DNA of 64,000 nucleotides from Falsiroseomonas tokyonensis (GCF_019024325.1 NZ_JAFNJS010000001.1:124001-188000), one strand, 5' to 3'. Numbered from the stretch's first letter, positions 8,100 to 18,384 are shown. Notes: generated from the sequence alone by a model not told the origin. Translations and numbers: made by a program.

Positions 8100-8924
8100 A
8101 TGCTGCGTCGCCTGCTGCTTCTCGCGCTGCTCGCCTTGCCCCTGCCGCTCGCGGCGCAGGAGCGCAGCATCACGGTGGCCAGCACCACCAGCACGGAGCA
8201 ATCCGGCCTCTTCGGCCACATCCTTCCGATCTTCACGCGGGAGACGGGCATCGCCGTGCGCGTGGTGGCGCTCGGTACCGGCCAGGCGCTGGATGTCGGC
8301 CGTCGCGGCGATGCGGATGTGGTCTTCGTGCATGACCGCGTGGCGGAGCAGCGCTTCGTGGCGGAGGGCCACGGCGGGCCCCGCCAGCATGTGATGCTCA
8401 ACGATTTTGTTCTCGTGGGGCCGGCGGATGACCCGGCCGGTATCGCCGGATCGCGCGACACGGCGGCGGCCTTGCAGCGCATCGCCGCGGCCCGCGCGCC
8501 CTTCATCTCCCGCGGCGACCGCAGCGGCACCCATGCGGCGGAGCTGCGGCTCTGGCAGCAGGCGGGCGTCGATCCCACCGCCGGCCGCGGCGCCTGGTAC
8601 CGGGAGATCGGCCAGGGCATGGGCCCGACGCTGAACACGGCGGCCGCCCAGGGCGCCTATGCCATGACGGACCGGGGCACCTGGCTCGCCTTCCGCAACC
8701 GCCAGGGGCTGCGGGTGGTGGTGGAGGGCGATGCGCGGCTGTTCAACCAGTACGGCGTCATGCTGGTGAACCCGCAGCGCCACAGCCACGTGAAGCAGGC
8801 CGACGGACAGCGGTTCATCGACTGGATCGTCTCCCCCGCCGGCCAGGCCGCGATCGCCAGCTACCGGATCAATGGGGAGCAGCTGTTCTTCCCGAATGCG
8901 ACCCAGCCGGAGCCTGTCTCCTGA
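8100..8924 (+). CDS. tupA: Tungstate ABC transporter substrate-binding protein
   Basis: 274 residues with an N-terminal signal peptide (LRRLLLLALLALPLPLAAQ) and the TupA-type binding motif: ASTTSTEQSGLFGHILP, then ALGTGQALDVGRRGDADVV and HVMLNDFVLVGPADDPA. The TTST and GTGQAL segments line the oxyanion pocket in characterised TupA proteins. GGAGG at 8086-8090 sits 9 bases before ATG 8100. Gene order tupB-tupC-tupA is a permutation of the more common tupABC. The protein acts in the periplasm and delivers tungstate to TupB. It ends 4 bases before the convergent ModE-like gene. Confidence 0.92.
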   Translation: MLRRLLLLALLALPLPLAAQERSITVASTTSTEQSGLFGHILPIFTRETGIAVRVVALGTGQALDVGRRGDADVVFVHDRVAEQRFVAEGHGGPRQHVMLNDFVLVGPADDPAGIAGSRDTAAALQRIAAARAPFISRGDRSGTHAAELRLWQQAGVDPTAGRGAWYREIGQGMGPTLNTAAAQGAYAMTDRGTWLAFRNRQGLRVVVEGDARLFNQYGVMLVNPQRHSHVKQADGQRFIDWIVSPAGQAAIASYRINGEQLFFPNATQPEPVS

Positions 8925-8928
8925 CCGG

Positions 8929-9279
8929 TCACGGCGCCAGGTTGCGGCGGAACCACTCCAGCCTTTCGGCACAGGCGGCGGCGGCCAGGGCCTCGATCTC
9001 CCGATAGGCGGCCAGCACCGCCTCCCCGAAGGGGGTCAGCGCGCTGCCGCCGCCGCGCGCGCCGCCCTTGGCCGGTGCCAGCACCGGCTCCCGGAAATGG
9101 CTGTTCATGGCGGAGGCGAGGTCCCAGGCGCGCTGGTAGGACATGCCGAGCCGGCGGCCCGCCGCGGCGATCGACCCGGTCTCCCGGACCGCCTCCAGCA
9201 GATCGGCCTTGCCCGGGCCGAAGGGCATGTCCTTGGCCAGCAGGACGCGGATTCGCAGCGGGTTGTCAGGGGCGGGCAT
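8929..9279 (-). CDS. One-domain ModE-like winged-helix regulator
   Basis: 116 residues equal to the N-terminal DNA-binding domain of ModE only. The wHTH region includes LLEAVRETGSIAAAGRRLGMSYQRAWDLASAMNS (recognition helix SYQRAWDL) and the wing GGARGGGSALTPFGEAVLAAY. Full ModE (about 260 residues) carries two further Mop/TOBE domains that bind molybdate; here they are absent, so the ligand input is either missing or supplied by another protein. The gene is divergent from modA across 98 bases that contain a ModE-box-like site. Likely a repressor of modA-modB-modC and/or a molybdoenzyme regulator. Confidence 0.85.
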   Translation of the reverse strand: MPAPDNPLRIRVLLAKDMPFGPGKADLLEAVRETGSIAAAGRRLGMSYQRAWDLASAMNSHFREPVLAPAKGGARGGGSALTPFGEAVLAAYREIEALAAAACAERLEWFRRNLAP

Positions 9280-9324
9280 GCGGCTGAGGGAACCATGAAC
9301 CGCGCCGGGCGGAAACGCCGCTTG

Positions 9325-9364
9325 CGCTATCTTCCATGATGGATATCGTTGCCGGCAGATAGCG
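9325..9364 (+). promoter_or_regulatory. ModE-box-like operator upstream of modA
   Basis: CGCTAT (9325-9330), twelve bases, then ATATCG (9343-9348) gives the 6-12-6 geometry of the known ModE box (CGNTAT-N12-ATANCG) with one mismatch to perfect dyad symmetry. A third half-site, ATAGCG (9359-9364), pairs perfectly with the first; the longer arms CGCTATCT (9325-9332) and AGATAGCG (9357-9364) are exact inverted repeats. Inside is a small perfect repeat TCCAT-G-ATGGA (9333-9343). The site lies directly before the modA ribosome binding site (GAAGGAG, 9364-9370), where binding would block transcription or initiation. Confidence 0.6.
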
Positions 9365-9377
9365 AAGGAGCTCCGCG

Positions 9378-10142
9378 ATGCGCCGCCTGATCCTGGCCGC
9401 GATGTCCCTGCTGCTGGCCGCGCCCGCTTTGGCCCAGCCGGCGCCGGTCACGGTCTTCGCCGCCGCCAGCCTGACGGATGCGATGCGCGCCCTGGGCCAG
9501 GAATGGGCGGCGCGGGGCAATCCGGTGCCGCGCCTGTCCTTCGCCGCCTCCTCCGCCCTCGCCCGGCAGATCGAGCAGGGGGCCGGGGCGGACCTGTTCC
9601 TCTCGGCCGACGAGCCCTGGATGGATTTTCTGCAGTCGCGCGAGCTGATCGTGAACGCCTCGCGGACCAGCCCGATCGGCAATGCGCTGGTGCTGGTGGC
9701 GGCCGCCACCCCCGCCCGCGCGCCGGTGGCGCTGGGGCGCGGCACGGATCTGCTGGCCCTCGCCCAGGGCGGCCGCATCGCCACCGGCGATCCCGCCCAT
9801 GTACCGGTCGGCCGCTATGCCGAGGCCGCCTTGCGCTGGATGGGGCAGTGGGAGGCGGTCTCGCCGCGCCTGGCCCGCGCCGACAATGTCCGCTCCGCTT
9901 TGCTGCTGGTGGAGCGGGGCGAGGCGCCGCTCGGCATCGTCTATTCCACCGATGCCGCGGCCAGCCGCGGCGTCGCGCTGCTCGGCACCTTCCCGGCCGA
10001 GAGCCACGCGCCCATCACCTATCCCTTCGCCCTGACCCGCCGCGCCGCCGGCAATGCCCAGGCCGTGGCGCTGCATGCCTTCCTGGCGGGGCCGGAGGCG
10101 GCGGCGACCTGGGAACGCTTCGGCTTCCGCCTCGCCCGCTGA
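9378..10142 (+). CDS. modA: Molybdate ABC transporter substrate-binding protein
   Basis: 254 residues with a signal peptide (LILAAMSLLLAAPALAQ). The mature protein begins with the ModA hallmark VTVFAAASLTDAMRALGQEW, followed by SFAASSALARQIEQGAGADLFLSADEPWMDFL and IATGDPAHVPVGRYAEAALRW; the two serine-containing loops (AAASL, AASSAL) bind the oxyanion. It captures molybdate (and tungstate) in the periplasm. A strong ribosome binding site (GAAGGAG) is 7 bases before the ATG. First gene of modA-modB-HAD-modC; its stop overlaps the modB start (TGATG). Confidence 0.95.
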   Translation: MRRLILAAMSLLLAAPALAQPAPVTVFAAASLTDAMRALGQEWAARGNPVPRLSFAASSALARQIEQGAGADLFLSADEPWMDFLQSRELIVNASRTSPIGNALVLVAAATPARAPVALGRGTDLLALAQGGRIATGDPAHVPVGRYAEAALRWMGQWEAVSPRLARADNVRSALLLVERGEAPLGIVYSTDAAASRGVALLGTFPAESHAPITYPFALTRRAAGNAQAVALHAFLAGPEAAATWERFGFRLAR

Positions 10143-10846
10143 TGGATCTTTCGCCGGAGGAATGGCAGGCCGTCCGGCTGAGCCTGGAGGTCGCGCTGCG
10201 CTCCGTGGCTCTCGGCCTGGTGCCGGCGGTGGCGGTGGCGCTGCTGCTGGTTCGCGGGCGCTTCCGCTTCTTCCCGCCCGGGCGATTCCTGTTGGATGCG
10301 CTGGTGCACCTGCCGCTGGTGGTACCGCCGGTGGTGATCGGCTGGGCGCTGCTGATGCTGTTCGGCCTGCGCGGCCCGATCGGCGGGCCGCTGCATGACT
10401 GGTTCGGCATCCGCCTGGTCTTCACGACGGAGGGCGCGGCGCTGGCCACCGCCGTCATGTCCTTCCCGCTGATCGTGCGTGCCGTGCGGCTGGGCCTGGA
10501 GCATGTGGATCCGGGGCTGGAGGCCGCGGCGCGCACGCTGGGCGCGGGGCCGCTCGACCGTTTCCTGACCATCACCTTGCCGCTGATGGCGCCGGGCATT
10601 CTCGCGGGCGCCGTCACCGCCTTTGCCGCGGGCCTCGGCGAATTCGGCGCGGTGATCACCTTCGCCTCGAACATCCCCGGCGAGACGCAGACCCTGCCGC
10701 TGGCCATCTATACCGCGACCCAATCCCCGGGCGGGGAGGCGGTGGCGGCGCGGCTGGCGGGCATCTCCCTGACCCTCGCTCTGGCCCTGCTGCTGCTGGC
10801 GGAGCTGATCGCGCGGCGGATGCATGTGCTGCTCGGGCGTGTGTGA
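10142..10846 (+). CDS. modB: Molybdate ABC transporter permease
   Basis: 234-residue integral membrane permease with five to six helices. The EAA loop reads AARTLGAGPLDRFLTITLPLMAPGI, and the segment RAVRLGLEHVDPGLEAAA and FAAGLGEFGAVITFASNIPGETQTLPLAIY are characteristic of ModB. ATG shares a base with the modA stop. The last bases (GTGA) also form a possible start for the following HAD gene. It forms the molybdate channel with ModC. Confidence 0.95.
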   Translation: MDLSPEEWQAVRLSLEVALRSVALGLVPAVAVALLLVRGRFRFFPPGRFLLDALVHLPLVVPPVVIGWALLMLFGLRGPIGGPLHDWFGIRLVFTTEGAALATAVMSFPLIVRAVRLGLEHVDPGLEAAARTLGAGPLDRFLTITLPLMAPGILAGAVTAFAAGLGEFGAVITFASNIPGETQTLPLAIYTATQSPGGEAVAARLAGISLTLALALLLLAELIARRMHVLLGRV

Positions 10847-10857
10847 TACGGAGCGGC

Positions 10858-11514
10858 ATGCCCGAAGGAAGCCCCCTCTGCCACGCCGTGATCTTCGACA
10901 TGGACGGGCTGCTCTTCGACAGCGAGACGCTCTACCTGCAGGCCATCCTGGCCGCGGCGCGGGAGCTGGGCATCCGCTTCACCCGAGCCGATTTCCCGGA
11001 GCTGGTCGGCCGGTCCTGGGCGCTGAACCGCGTGACGCTGCAGCGCCATGTCGGGGCTGATGGCGATGTCGAGGTTTTTCGCCAGGCCTGGGTGCGCCAC
11101 TATGACGGCATGCGCGGCGATCTGGCGCTGAAGCCGGGCGTGCGGGAGCTGCTGGACAGGCTGGATGCGCTGCGCCTGAAGCGCGCCATCTGCACCTCCT
11201 CCAGCCATGCCGATGTCGCGCATAATCTGGCGCTGCACGGGCTGGAAGGCCGCTTCGATGCCGTGGTGGCCGCCGGCGACTATGCAAGCGGCAAGCCGGC
11301 GCCCGATCCCTATCTGCGCGCTGCCGAGGTGCTGGGCTTGGAACCCGCGGCCTGCCTGGCGCTGGAGGATTCCCACAATGGCGTCCGCGCCGCGGCGGCG
11401 GCCGGCATGCGCACGGTGATGGTGCCGGACCTGCTGCCGCCCACCGAGGAGCTGCGCGCGCTGTGCCATCGGGTGGCCGCCGATCTGCACGAAGTCAGGG
11501 CGCTGCTCGACTGA
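10858..11514 (+). CDS. HAD-superfamily phosphatase embedded between modB and modC
   Basis: 218 residues, subfamily IA beta-phosphoglucomutase/phosphatase-like HAD. Motif I DMDGLLFDSE has Asp14 (nucleophile) and Asp16 (acid/base); motif II is CTSSSH, motif III Lys is in YASGKPAPDPYLRAAEVLGL, motif IV is ALEDSHNGVRAAAAAGM. Such enzymes dephosphorylate small sugar phosphates or nucleotides; the substrate cannot be told. Start taken at ATG 10858 with GGAG just upstream; GTG at 10843, overlapping the modB stop as GTGA, is an alternative. Its own stop shares a base with the modC ATG, so it is cotranslated within the molybdate transport operon. An HAD gene inside mod is unusual. Confidence 0.85.
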   Translation: MPEGSPLCHAVIFDMDGLLFDSETLYLQAILAAARELGIRFTRADFPELVGRSWALNRVTLQRHVGADGDVEVFRQAWVRHYDGMRGDLALKPGVRELLDRLDALRLKRAICTSSSHADVAHNLALHGLEGRFDAVVAAGDYASGKPAPDPYLRAAEVLGLEPAACLALEDSHNGVRAAAAAGMRTVMVPDLLPPTEELRALCHRVAADLHEVRALLD

Positions 11515-12602
11515 TGCTGCGGGTCGCGCTGCGCCATCGCTACGGCCGCGACGGCTTTTCGATCGAGGCCGACTTCACCGTGCCGGAGGCGGGCGTCACC
11601 GCGCTGTTCGGCCCCTCCGGCTGCGGCAAGTCCACCATTCTGTCCATCGTCGCGGGGCTGCTCCGGCCCGACTTCGGGCGGGTCGTGCTGGATGGCGACG
11701 TGCTGCTGGACACGGAGCGCGGCATCGCCCTGCCGCCGGAAGCGCGGCGCTGCGGCGTGGTGTTCCAGGAGGCGCGGCTCTTCCCGCATCTCAGCGTGGC
11801 GAGCAACCTGCGCTACGGGATGAAGCGCGCGCCGCCCCGCGCCGAGGGGCCGGAATTTGAAGAAGTGGTCGACCTGCTCGGCATCGCGCCGCTGCTGGCC
11901 CGCCGTCCGGCCGCGCTGTCAGGCGGCGAACGCCAGCGCGTGGCACTTGGCCGCGCCCTTCTCTCCCGCCCGCGCCTGCTGCTGATGGATGAACCGCTGG
12001 CGGCGCTGGATGCGCCTCGGCGAGCGGAGGTGCTGCCCTTCCTCGCCCGGCTGCGCGACGCGGCGCGCCTGCCCATCCTCTACGTGACCCATGCGCTGGA
12101 GGAGGTGGATGCGCTGGCCGATCGCCTGGTGCTGCTGCAGACCGGCCGCGTGCTGGCGGAAGGATCGGTGGAGGAGCTGGCCACCCGCACCGACCTGCCG
12201 TTGGCGGCACGCCGCGATGCCGGCGCGGTGCTGGCCTGCACCGTGGCGGGCATCGAGGACGGGCTGACGCGGCTGGACTTCGCCGGCGGCACCTTGGTGG
12301 CCGTGATGCGGGCGGAGCCTGTGGGCACGCGGCTGCGGCTCCGCATCCGCGCGCGCGACGTGGCGGTGGCCACCGAGGAACCGCGCGGCCTGTCCACCCG
12401 CAACATCCTGGCCGCCGAGATCACCGCCATCAGCCCCGCCAGCGGCCCGCAGGACGTCTTTCTGCAACTGGCCATCGGCGACAGCACGCTGCTGGCGCGG
12501 GTGACGCAGGACAGCGTGACGCGGTTGGGTCTGCGGCCAGGGCTACGAGTCTGGGCGCTGCTGAAGGCGGTGACCTTCGACCATCTCGGCGGGCCGCGTT
12601 AG
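11514..12602 (+). CDS. modC: Molybdate ABC transporter ATP-binding protein
   Basis: 362 residues. ABC ATPase domain: Walker [10 protein letters not shown] (33-41), signature [15 protein letters not shown], Walker [13 protein letters not shown], switch [18 protein letters not shown]-terminal Mop/TOBE domain (about residues 290-360: [40 protein letters not shown]) is typical of ModC and binds molybdate for feedback inhibition. Length and domain order are normal. ATG 11514 shares a base with the HAD stop. The end overlaps by four bases the convergent peptide-transporter gene. Confidence 0.95.
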   Translation: MLRVALRHRYGRDGFSIEADFTVPEAGVTALFGPSGCGKSTILSIVAGLLRPDFGRVVLDGDVLLDTERGIALPPEARRCGVVFQEARLFPHLSVASNLRYGMKRAPPRAEGPEFEEVVDLLGIAPLLARRPAALSGGERQRVALGRALLSRPRLLLMDEPLAALDAPRRAEVLPFLARLRDAARLPILYVTHALEEVDALADRLVLLQTGRVLAEGSVEELATRTDLPLAARRDAGAVLACTVAGIEDGLTRLDFAGGTLVAVMRAEPVGTRLRLRIRARDVAVATEEPRGLSTRNILAAEITAISPASGPQDVFLQLAIGDSTLLARVTQDSVTRLGLRPGLRVWALLKAVTFDHLGGPR

Positions 12603-13569
12603 CCGCGCAGGTGACACGCCACGCGATGGCCTGGCGCAATCTCCCGCAATTCCGGCACGACGGTCTGGCAGGGCTCCGCCTTCGCGATCGGGCAGCGCGT
12701 GTGGAAATGGCAGCCGCTCGGCGGGTTCAGCGGGCTCGGCACGTCGCCCTTCAGCATGATGCGCTGGCGCTTCACCGTGGGGTCCGGGATCGGCACCGCA
12801 CTCAGCAGCGCCTCCGTATAGGGATGCGTCGGATTGGCGTAGAGATCGCGCGCCGAGGCGATTTCCACGATGCGGCCGAGATACATCACCGCGACACGGT
12901 CGCTGGTGTGCTCCACCACCGAAAGATCATGCGCGATGAACAGGTAGGTGAGGCCCAGCTTCTCCTGCAGATCCTCCAGCAGGTTCACCACCTGCGCCTG
13001 GATCGAGACATCGAGTGCGGAGACCGGCTCGTCGCAGACGATCAGCTTCGGCGAGACGGCCAGCGCGCGGGCGATGCCGATGCGCTGGCGCTGCCCGCCC
13101 GAGAATTCATGCGGGAAGCGGCGCATCTGGTCGGCGTTCAGCCCGACCGTTTCCAGCAGCTCCACCACGCGATCCTCGCGCTCCTGCCGCGTGCGGCCGA
13201 GTTTGTGGATGACCAGCGCCTCCCCGATGATCGCGCCCACCGTCATGCGCGGATTGAGACTCGCGAACGGATCCTGGAAGATGATCTGCATGTCCCGCCG
13301 CAGCGTCCCGAGCTGGTTGCGGTCCAGCGCCGTCACGTCGCGCCCGTCGAACCACACCTGGCCGCCGCTGGGCTCGATCAGGCGCAGGATCAGCCGGCCG
13401 GTGGTGGATTTGCCGCAGCCGGATTCGCCCACCAGGCCCAGCGTCTCCCCCGGCGCGATGTCGAAGCTGACGCCGGAGACGGCGTGCACCTCCTCCACCT
13501 TCTGGCGGAACAGGCCGCCGTTGATGGCGAAACGCTTTTCCAGGTCCTGCACGCGCAGCAAGGGTTCGG

Positions 13570-13573
<4 letters not shown>
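12599..13573 (-). CDS. Dipeptide/oligopeptide ABC transporter ATP-binding protein (DppF/OppF type)
   Basis: 324 residues. Walker [10 protein letters not shown], signature [16 protein letters not shown], Walker [17 protein letters not shown], then the oligopeptide-specific C-terminal tail [16 protein letters not shown] and a Cys-containing Fe-S-like motif ([16 protein letters not shown]). It is the second ATPase of a peptide importer. The ATG (13573) overlaps the stop of the DppD-type gene (ATGA). A longer frame extends upstream but those residues belong to the other gene's reverse shadow. Last gene of the minus-strand operon that begins at 19584. Confidence 0.92.
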
Positions 13574-14597
<1,024 letters not shown>

Positions 14598-14601
<4 letters not shown>

Positions 14602-15527
14602 GTCACGCGCCGCGGGTCGAGGGCATCGCGCAGCCCGTCGCCGATGAAGTTGATGGTCAGCACGGTCAGGAAGATGGCCAGGCCCGGGAACAGCGCCCAA
14701 TGCGGTGCGAAATCCAGGTTGTCCTTCGCATCGAACAGCAGCCGCCCCCAGGTCGGGATGTCCGGCGGGAAGCCGAGGCCGAGGAAGGACAGCGTGCTTT
14801 CCGCGATGATCGCCGCCGCCACGTCGATGGTGGCCGCCACGATCACCGGCCCGAGCGCATTGGGCAGGATGTGGCGCACGACCAGCCGCGGCCGGGAAGC
14901 ACCCAGCGCGCGCGCGGCTTCCACGAATTCCTTTTCCCGCAGCGAGAAGAACTGCGCCCGCACCAGGCGCGCCACGGGCATCCACCGGAAGCCGCCGATG
15001 ACGGCCACGATCATGATGAAGACGCCGGCCTCCGGCCCCACGATCTGGCCCAGCCCGTCGCGGAACAGGTAGATGATCAGCAGCAGCAGCGGCAGTTCCG
15101 GCAGCGACAGGAACAGGTCGGTCAGCCACATCAGCGCCGCATCGACGCGGCCGCGCGACATGCCGGCGATGGCACCGACCAGGACGCCGACGAAGACCGC
15201 GACCAGCATGGCGGCGACGCCGACGGCCAGCGAGATGCGCCCGCCATGCAGCACGCGCGCCAGGATATCCTGGCCCAGGTCATCCGTGCCGAAGGGATGT
15301 TCCCAGGACGGCCCCTGCAGGCGCGCGGAGAAATCGATCTCGTCAATCGGCAGCGTCCAGACCAGCGGCCCCACCAGCAGCGCCAGCACGATCAGGCCGA
15401 GGATGACCAGGCTGACCACCGCGAGCCGATGCTTGCGGAAGCGTCGCCAGGCCTCCTGCCCCGGCGTCACGCGACGGCGGGCGGCCGGCGCGCTAGCTGT
15501 AGCTGATGCGAGGGTCGAGCCAGCCAT
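14598..15527 (-). CDS. Dipeptide ABC transporter permease (DppC type)
   Basis: 309 residues. N-terminal cytoplasmic stretch, first helix LAVVSLVILGLIVLALLVGPLVW, the DppC motif HPFGTDDLGQDILARVLHGGRISLAVG, the EAA loop FVEAARALGASRPRLVVRHILPNALGPVIV, and a C-terminal FIGDGLRDALDPR tail that is diagnostic of DppC/OppC. It overlaps the preceding DppB gene by 35 bases and the next gene by four, so the operon is tightly packed. Confidence 0.93.
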
Positions 15528-16452
15528 AGATCACATCCGCCAACAGGTTGAAGAAGACCACGAGGCAGGCGAAGACGAAGGTGACGGCCATGATCACCGG
15601 CGTGTCGTTGGCCAGGATGGCGCTGATCAGCAGCGATCCGATGCCGGGCACGCGGAAGATCTGCTCTGTCACGATGGCGCCGCCGAAGACGGTGGGCATC
15701 TGCAGCGCCACCAGCGTGACCACCGGGATCAGCGCATTGCGCACGATATGGCGCAGCGTGACGCGGCCTTCCGGCAGGCCCTTGGCGCGCGCCGTGGTCA
15801 CATGGTCCAGCCGGATCACGTCCAGCACGGCCGATCGCACGAAGCGCGTCCAGGCCGCGCCCTGGAACAGGCCCAGCACCGCCACCGGCATGATGGATTG
15901 CCGCAGCTGTTCCCAGACCCAGGTCCAGCCGGTTGACGAAAGATCCGCGCGATAGACGAAGGGCAGCCAGTCCAGCGTAATGGAGAACAGCAGGATCAGC
16001 AGCAGCCCGGTGAAGAAGGTGGGTAGCGAGAAGCCGATGAAGGCCAAAGTATTCGCCACCTGGTCGAAGATGGAATAGGGCCGCGTCGCCGCCATCACGC
16101 CGACCGGAAGCGCGATGGCGAGTGCGAGGATCTGCGACGCGCCGATGATCGCCAGTGTGGTCGGCAGCCGCGCCAGGATCAGATCGTCCACATTCACGCG
16201 GCTGACGAAGGAATAGCCCCAGTCGCCGCGCAGCATCGCGGTCAGCCAGCTGAAGTAGCGGGTCCAGACCGGATCATCCAGCCCGAGGCTGGCGCGCAGC
16301 GCGGCGCGCACATCGGGCGGGATGGCGGGGTTGGTCGCCAGCTCCTCGAACGGGTCGCCCGGTGCCAGGGCGAGCACGGTGAAGAGGATGACGCTGATCC
16401 CGAGCAGGCTCGGGATCGCGATCAGCAGGCGGCGGAGGACGTAGTTGGTCAC
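15493..16452 (-). CDS. Dipeptide ABC transporter permease (DppB type)
   Basis: 319 residues beginning MTNYVLRRLLIAIPSLLGIS, the typical DppB N-terminus. Six helices; the EAA loop reads TTARAKGLPEGRVTLRHIVRNALIPVVTL, and the C-terminus VIYGWLDPRISYS is the DppB/OppB signature end. Starts 9 bases after the binding-protein gene stop. Forms the channel with the DppC-type subunit. Confidence 0.94.
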   Translation of the reverse strand: MTNYVLRRLLIAIPSLLGISVILFTVLALAPGDPFEELATNPAIPPDVRAALRASLGLDDPVWTRYFSWLTAMLRGDWGYSFVSRVNVDDLILARLPTTLAIIGASQILALAIALPVGVMAATRPYSIFDQVANTLAFIGFSLPTFFTGLLLILLFSITLDWLPFVYRADLSSTGWTWVWEQLRQSIMPVAVLGLFQGAAWTRFVRSAVLDVIRLDHVTTARAKGLPEGRVTLRHIVRNALIPVVTLVALQMPTVFGGAIVTEQIFRVPGIGSLLISAILANDTPVIMAVTFVFACLVVFFNLLADVIYGWLDPRISYS

Positions 16453-16461
16453 GCGCGGGCG

Positions 16462-18252
16462 TCAGGCCGCGCGATGCCAATCGTGCAGGAAGCCGAAGGT
16501 CAGGTCCCAGGCGCTCAGTTTGTGGTGCAGCGTGTTCAGGCTGGCGGAGACGGTGGGCCGGCCGACCAGCGGGATGACGTGGTTCGAGCTCACGATCAGG
16601 TCGTTCATCTTGATGAACAGCGCGGCGCGCTTCACCGGGTCCAGCTCGCCTTCCGCGGCGCGATAGGCGGCGTCGTATTCGTCGTTCTTCCAGCGGACGA
16701 TGTTGCGCCCCTGCCAGGAATTCGCCTTGGTCGACATCTCCCACGACACGTACTGGTTCATGAAAAGCTGCGGGTCCGCCTGCGGCATCGTCGTGGTGTA
16801 CATCTGGATGTCGGACCAGAATTTCGTGTAGGTGTCCGGATTCGCCAGGTCCGAGGAGAAGAAGACCGAGGCGGTGACGGCCTTCACCTCGATATCGATG
16901 CCGGCGCGCTGCGCCGCCTGCTTGATGACGGCCTGGGTGCGCTGCCGCGGCGTGTTGATGGAGGTCTGGTAGACGAACTTCAGCCGCTTGCCGTCCTTGG
17001 CGCGGATGCCGTCCCGCCCACGGACCCAGCCCGCCGCGTCCAGCACCTCATTCGCCTTGGCGATGCTGAATTCGAACTTCATGTTCTCCGACCGGAAGCG
17101 CGGCGGATTGTTCAGGAAGTTCGCGGTGGCCGGGCCGCCGCGGCCGTAGATGAACTGCTCCAGCGCATTGCGGTCGCAAAGCAGCGCCAGCGCCTGGCGC
17201 ACGGCGGGGTCGGACAGGGTGGGGTGGGTGGTGCTGATATGGGCCCGCTCGCCCTCCACCTCCGTCCAGGGATCGCGCGTATGCAGCTGGATGAACTCGA
17301 TGCCGCCGCCCGGCAGCACGTTCACCTTGCCGCGGCCATTGGCCTCCAGCCGCTTGAGGATCTCGTCCTCCACCTGCATGTTCCAGGCATAGTCGAACTC
17401 GCCCGTCTGCATCACGGCGCGCGCGGCGGAAACCGCATCGCCGCCGCCCTTCACCTCCAGCGTGTCGAAGAAGGGGCGGTTGGGCATGTGGTAGTTGCGG
17501 TTCGCCTCGCCGCGCAGCATGTCGCCGGGCTGGAATTCCGTGAAGCGATAGGCGCTGGTGCCGACCGGGCGCAGGTTGGTGGGCGCATCGCGGGACTTGG
17601 CGCCGGTATAGTCCTTGAACAGGTGCTTCGGGATCAGCATGCCGCGCGATCCGACGAAGGCATCGGCCCAGAAGGGCGTCGGCCGCTCGAACTCCACGCG
17701 CACCGTGTAGTCGTCCACCTTCACCACATTCACGTCGCGGTAGCTGCCGGTGGTGACGGAGGCGGTGGCAGGATCCTTCGCATATTCCCAGTTGAAGACG
17801 GCATCGTCGGCGGTGAAGTCCTGGCCGTCATGCCACTTCACGCCGCGCTTCAGCTTCCAGGTGACGGAGCGCCCATCCTCCGCCAGGCCGCCATTCTCGC
17901 GCGAGGGAATCTCGGCCGCCAGCACCGGCTCCAGCGTGCCGTCCTGCGACCAGCCGGCCAGCGGCTCGTAGAAGGCGCGGCTGCCGTCCTGGTCCTTGGT
18001 GCCCACGGCGAAATGCGGGTTCAGCAGCGTGGCGCCCTGCCAGTAGAGCACCTTCAGCGCCCCGCCGCCGCGCCGCGCGGGATAGGGTGTCACGGTCTGG
18101 GCGGCGGCCGGCGCGGCGCCGGCGATGGCCAGAAGCTGCGTCGCCATCGGCGCCGTCAGCCCGACCGCTGCCATCCGCTTCACGAAACCACGACGCGAGA
18201 GGCTGCCGCGCTGCACGCGCCCGATCATCTGGCGCAGGTCGTCCTCGTTCAT
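16462..18252 (-). CDS. Peptide ABC transporter substrate-binding protein (SBP family 5)
   Basis: 596 residues, family 5 solute-binding protein. A Tat-like signal (SRRGFVKRMAAVG with Arg20-Arg21, cleavage near AAAQ at about 52) sends it to the periplasm. Family 5 features include WKLKRGVKWHDGQDFTADDAVFNWEYAKD and the long domain with LLCDRNALEQFIYGRG. TTG at 18267 is a possible earlier start, but ATG 18252 has GGGAGAG six bases upstream and begins a better N-terminus. It binds peptides, opines or similar compounds for the DppBCDF-type transporter downstream. The 132 bases before it separate it from the amidohydrolase gene. Confidence 0.92.
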   Translation of the reverse strand: MNEDDLRQMIGRVQRGSLSRRGFVKRMAAVGLTAPMATQLLAIAGAAPAAAQTVTPYPARRGGGALKVLYWQGATLLNPHFAVGTKDQDGSRAFYEPLAGWSQDGTLEPVLAAEIPSRENGGLAEDGRSVTWKLKRGVKWHDGQDFTADDAVFNWEYAKDPATASVTTGSYRDVNVVKVDDYTVRVEFERPTPFWADAFVGSRGMLIPKHLFKDYTGAKSRDAPTNLRPVGTSAYRFTEFQPGDMLRGEANRNYHMPNRPFFDTLEVKGGGDAVSAARAVMQTGEFDYAWNMQVEDEILKRLEANGRGKVNVLPGGGIEFIQLHTRDPWTEVEGERAHISTTHPTLSDPAVRQALALLCDRNALEQFIYGRGGPATANFLNNPPRFRSENMKFEFSIAKANEVLDAAGWVRGRDGIRAKDGKRLKFVYQTSINTPRQRTQAVIKQAAQRAGIDIEVKAVTASVFFSSDLANPDTYTKFWSDIQMYTTTMPQADPQLFMNQYVSWEMSTKANSWQGRNIVRWKNDEYDAAYRAAEGELDPVKRAALFIKMNDLIVSSNHVIPLVGRPTVSASLNTLHHKLSAWDLTFGFLHDWHRAA

Positions 18253-18384
18253 GCCCCACTCTCCCAAGTCTCGAACACGCCCTGGGCGCCGGATCTGTTT
18301 GTCCGTCCGGTCGCCCTGGGAAACCCTGTCCCGGGAACGCTACAGCATGGAGGCGGCCTGTCTAACTGTTTTTGATGTCCCGCA

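Noticed and set aside
6627-8972. Antisense open frames over the tup genes
   Set aside because: The sense frames carry full ABC-transporter motifs; the antisense product is a shadow.
10843-10857. GTG start of the HAD gene overlapping the modB stop
   Set aside because: Possible, but GGAG just before ATG 10858 and homolog-like N-terminus favour 10858.
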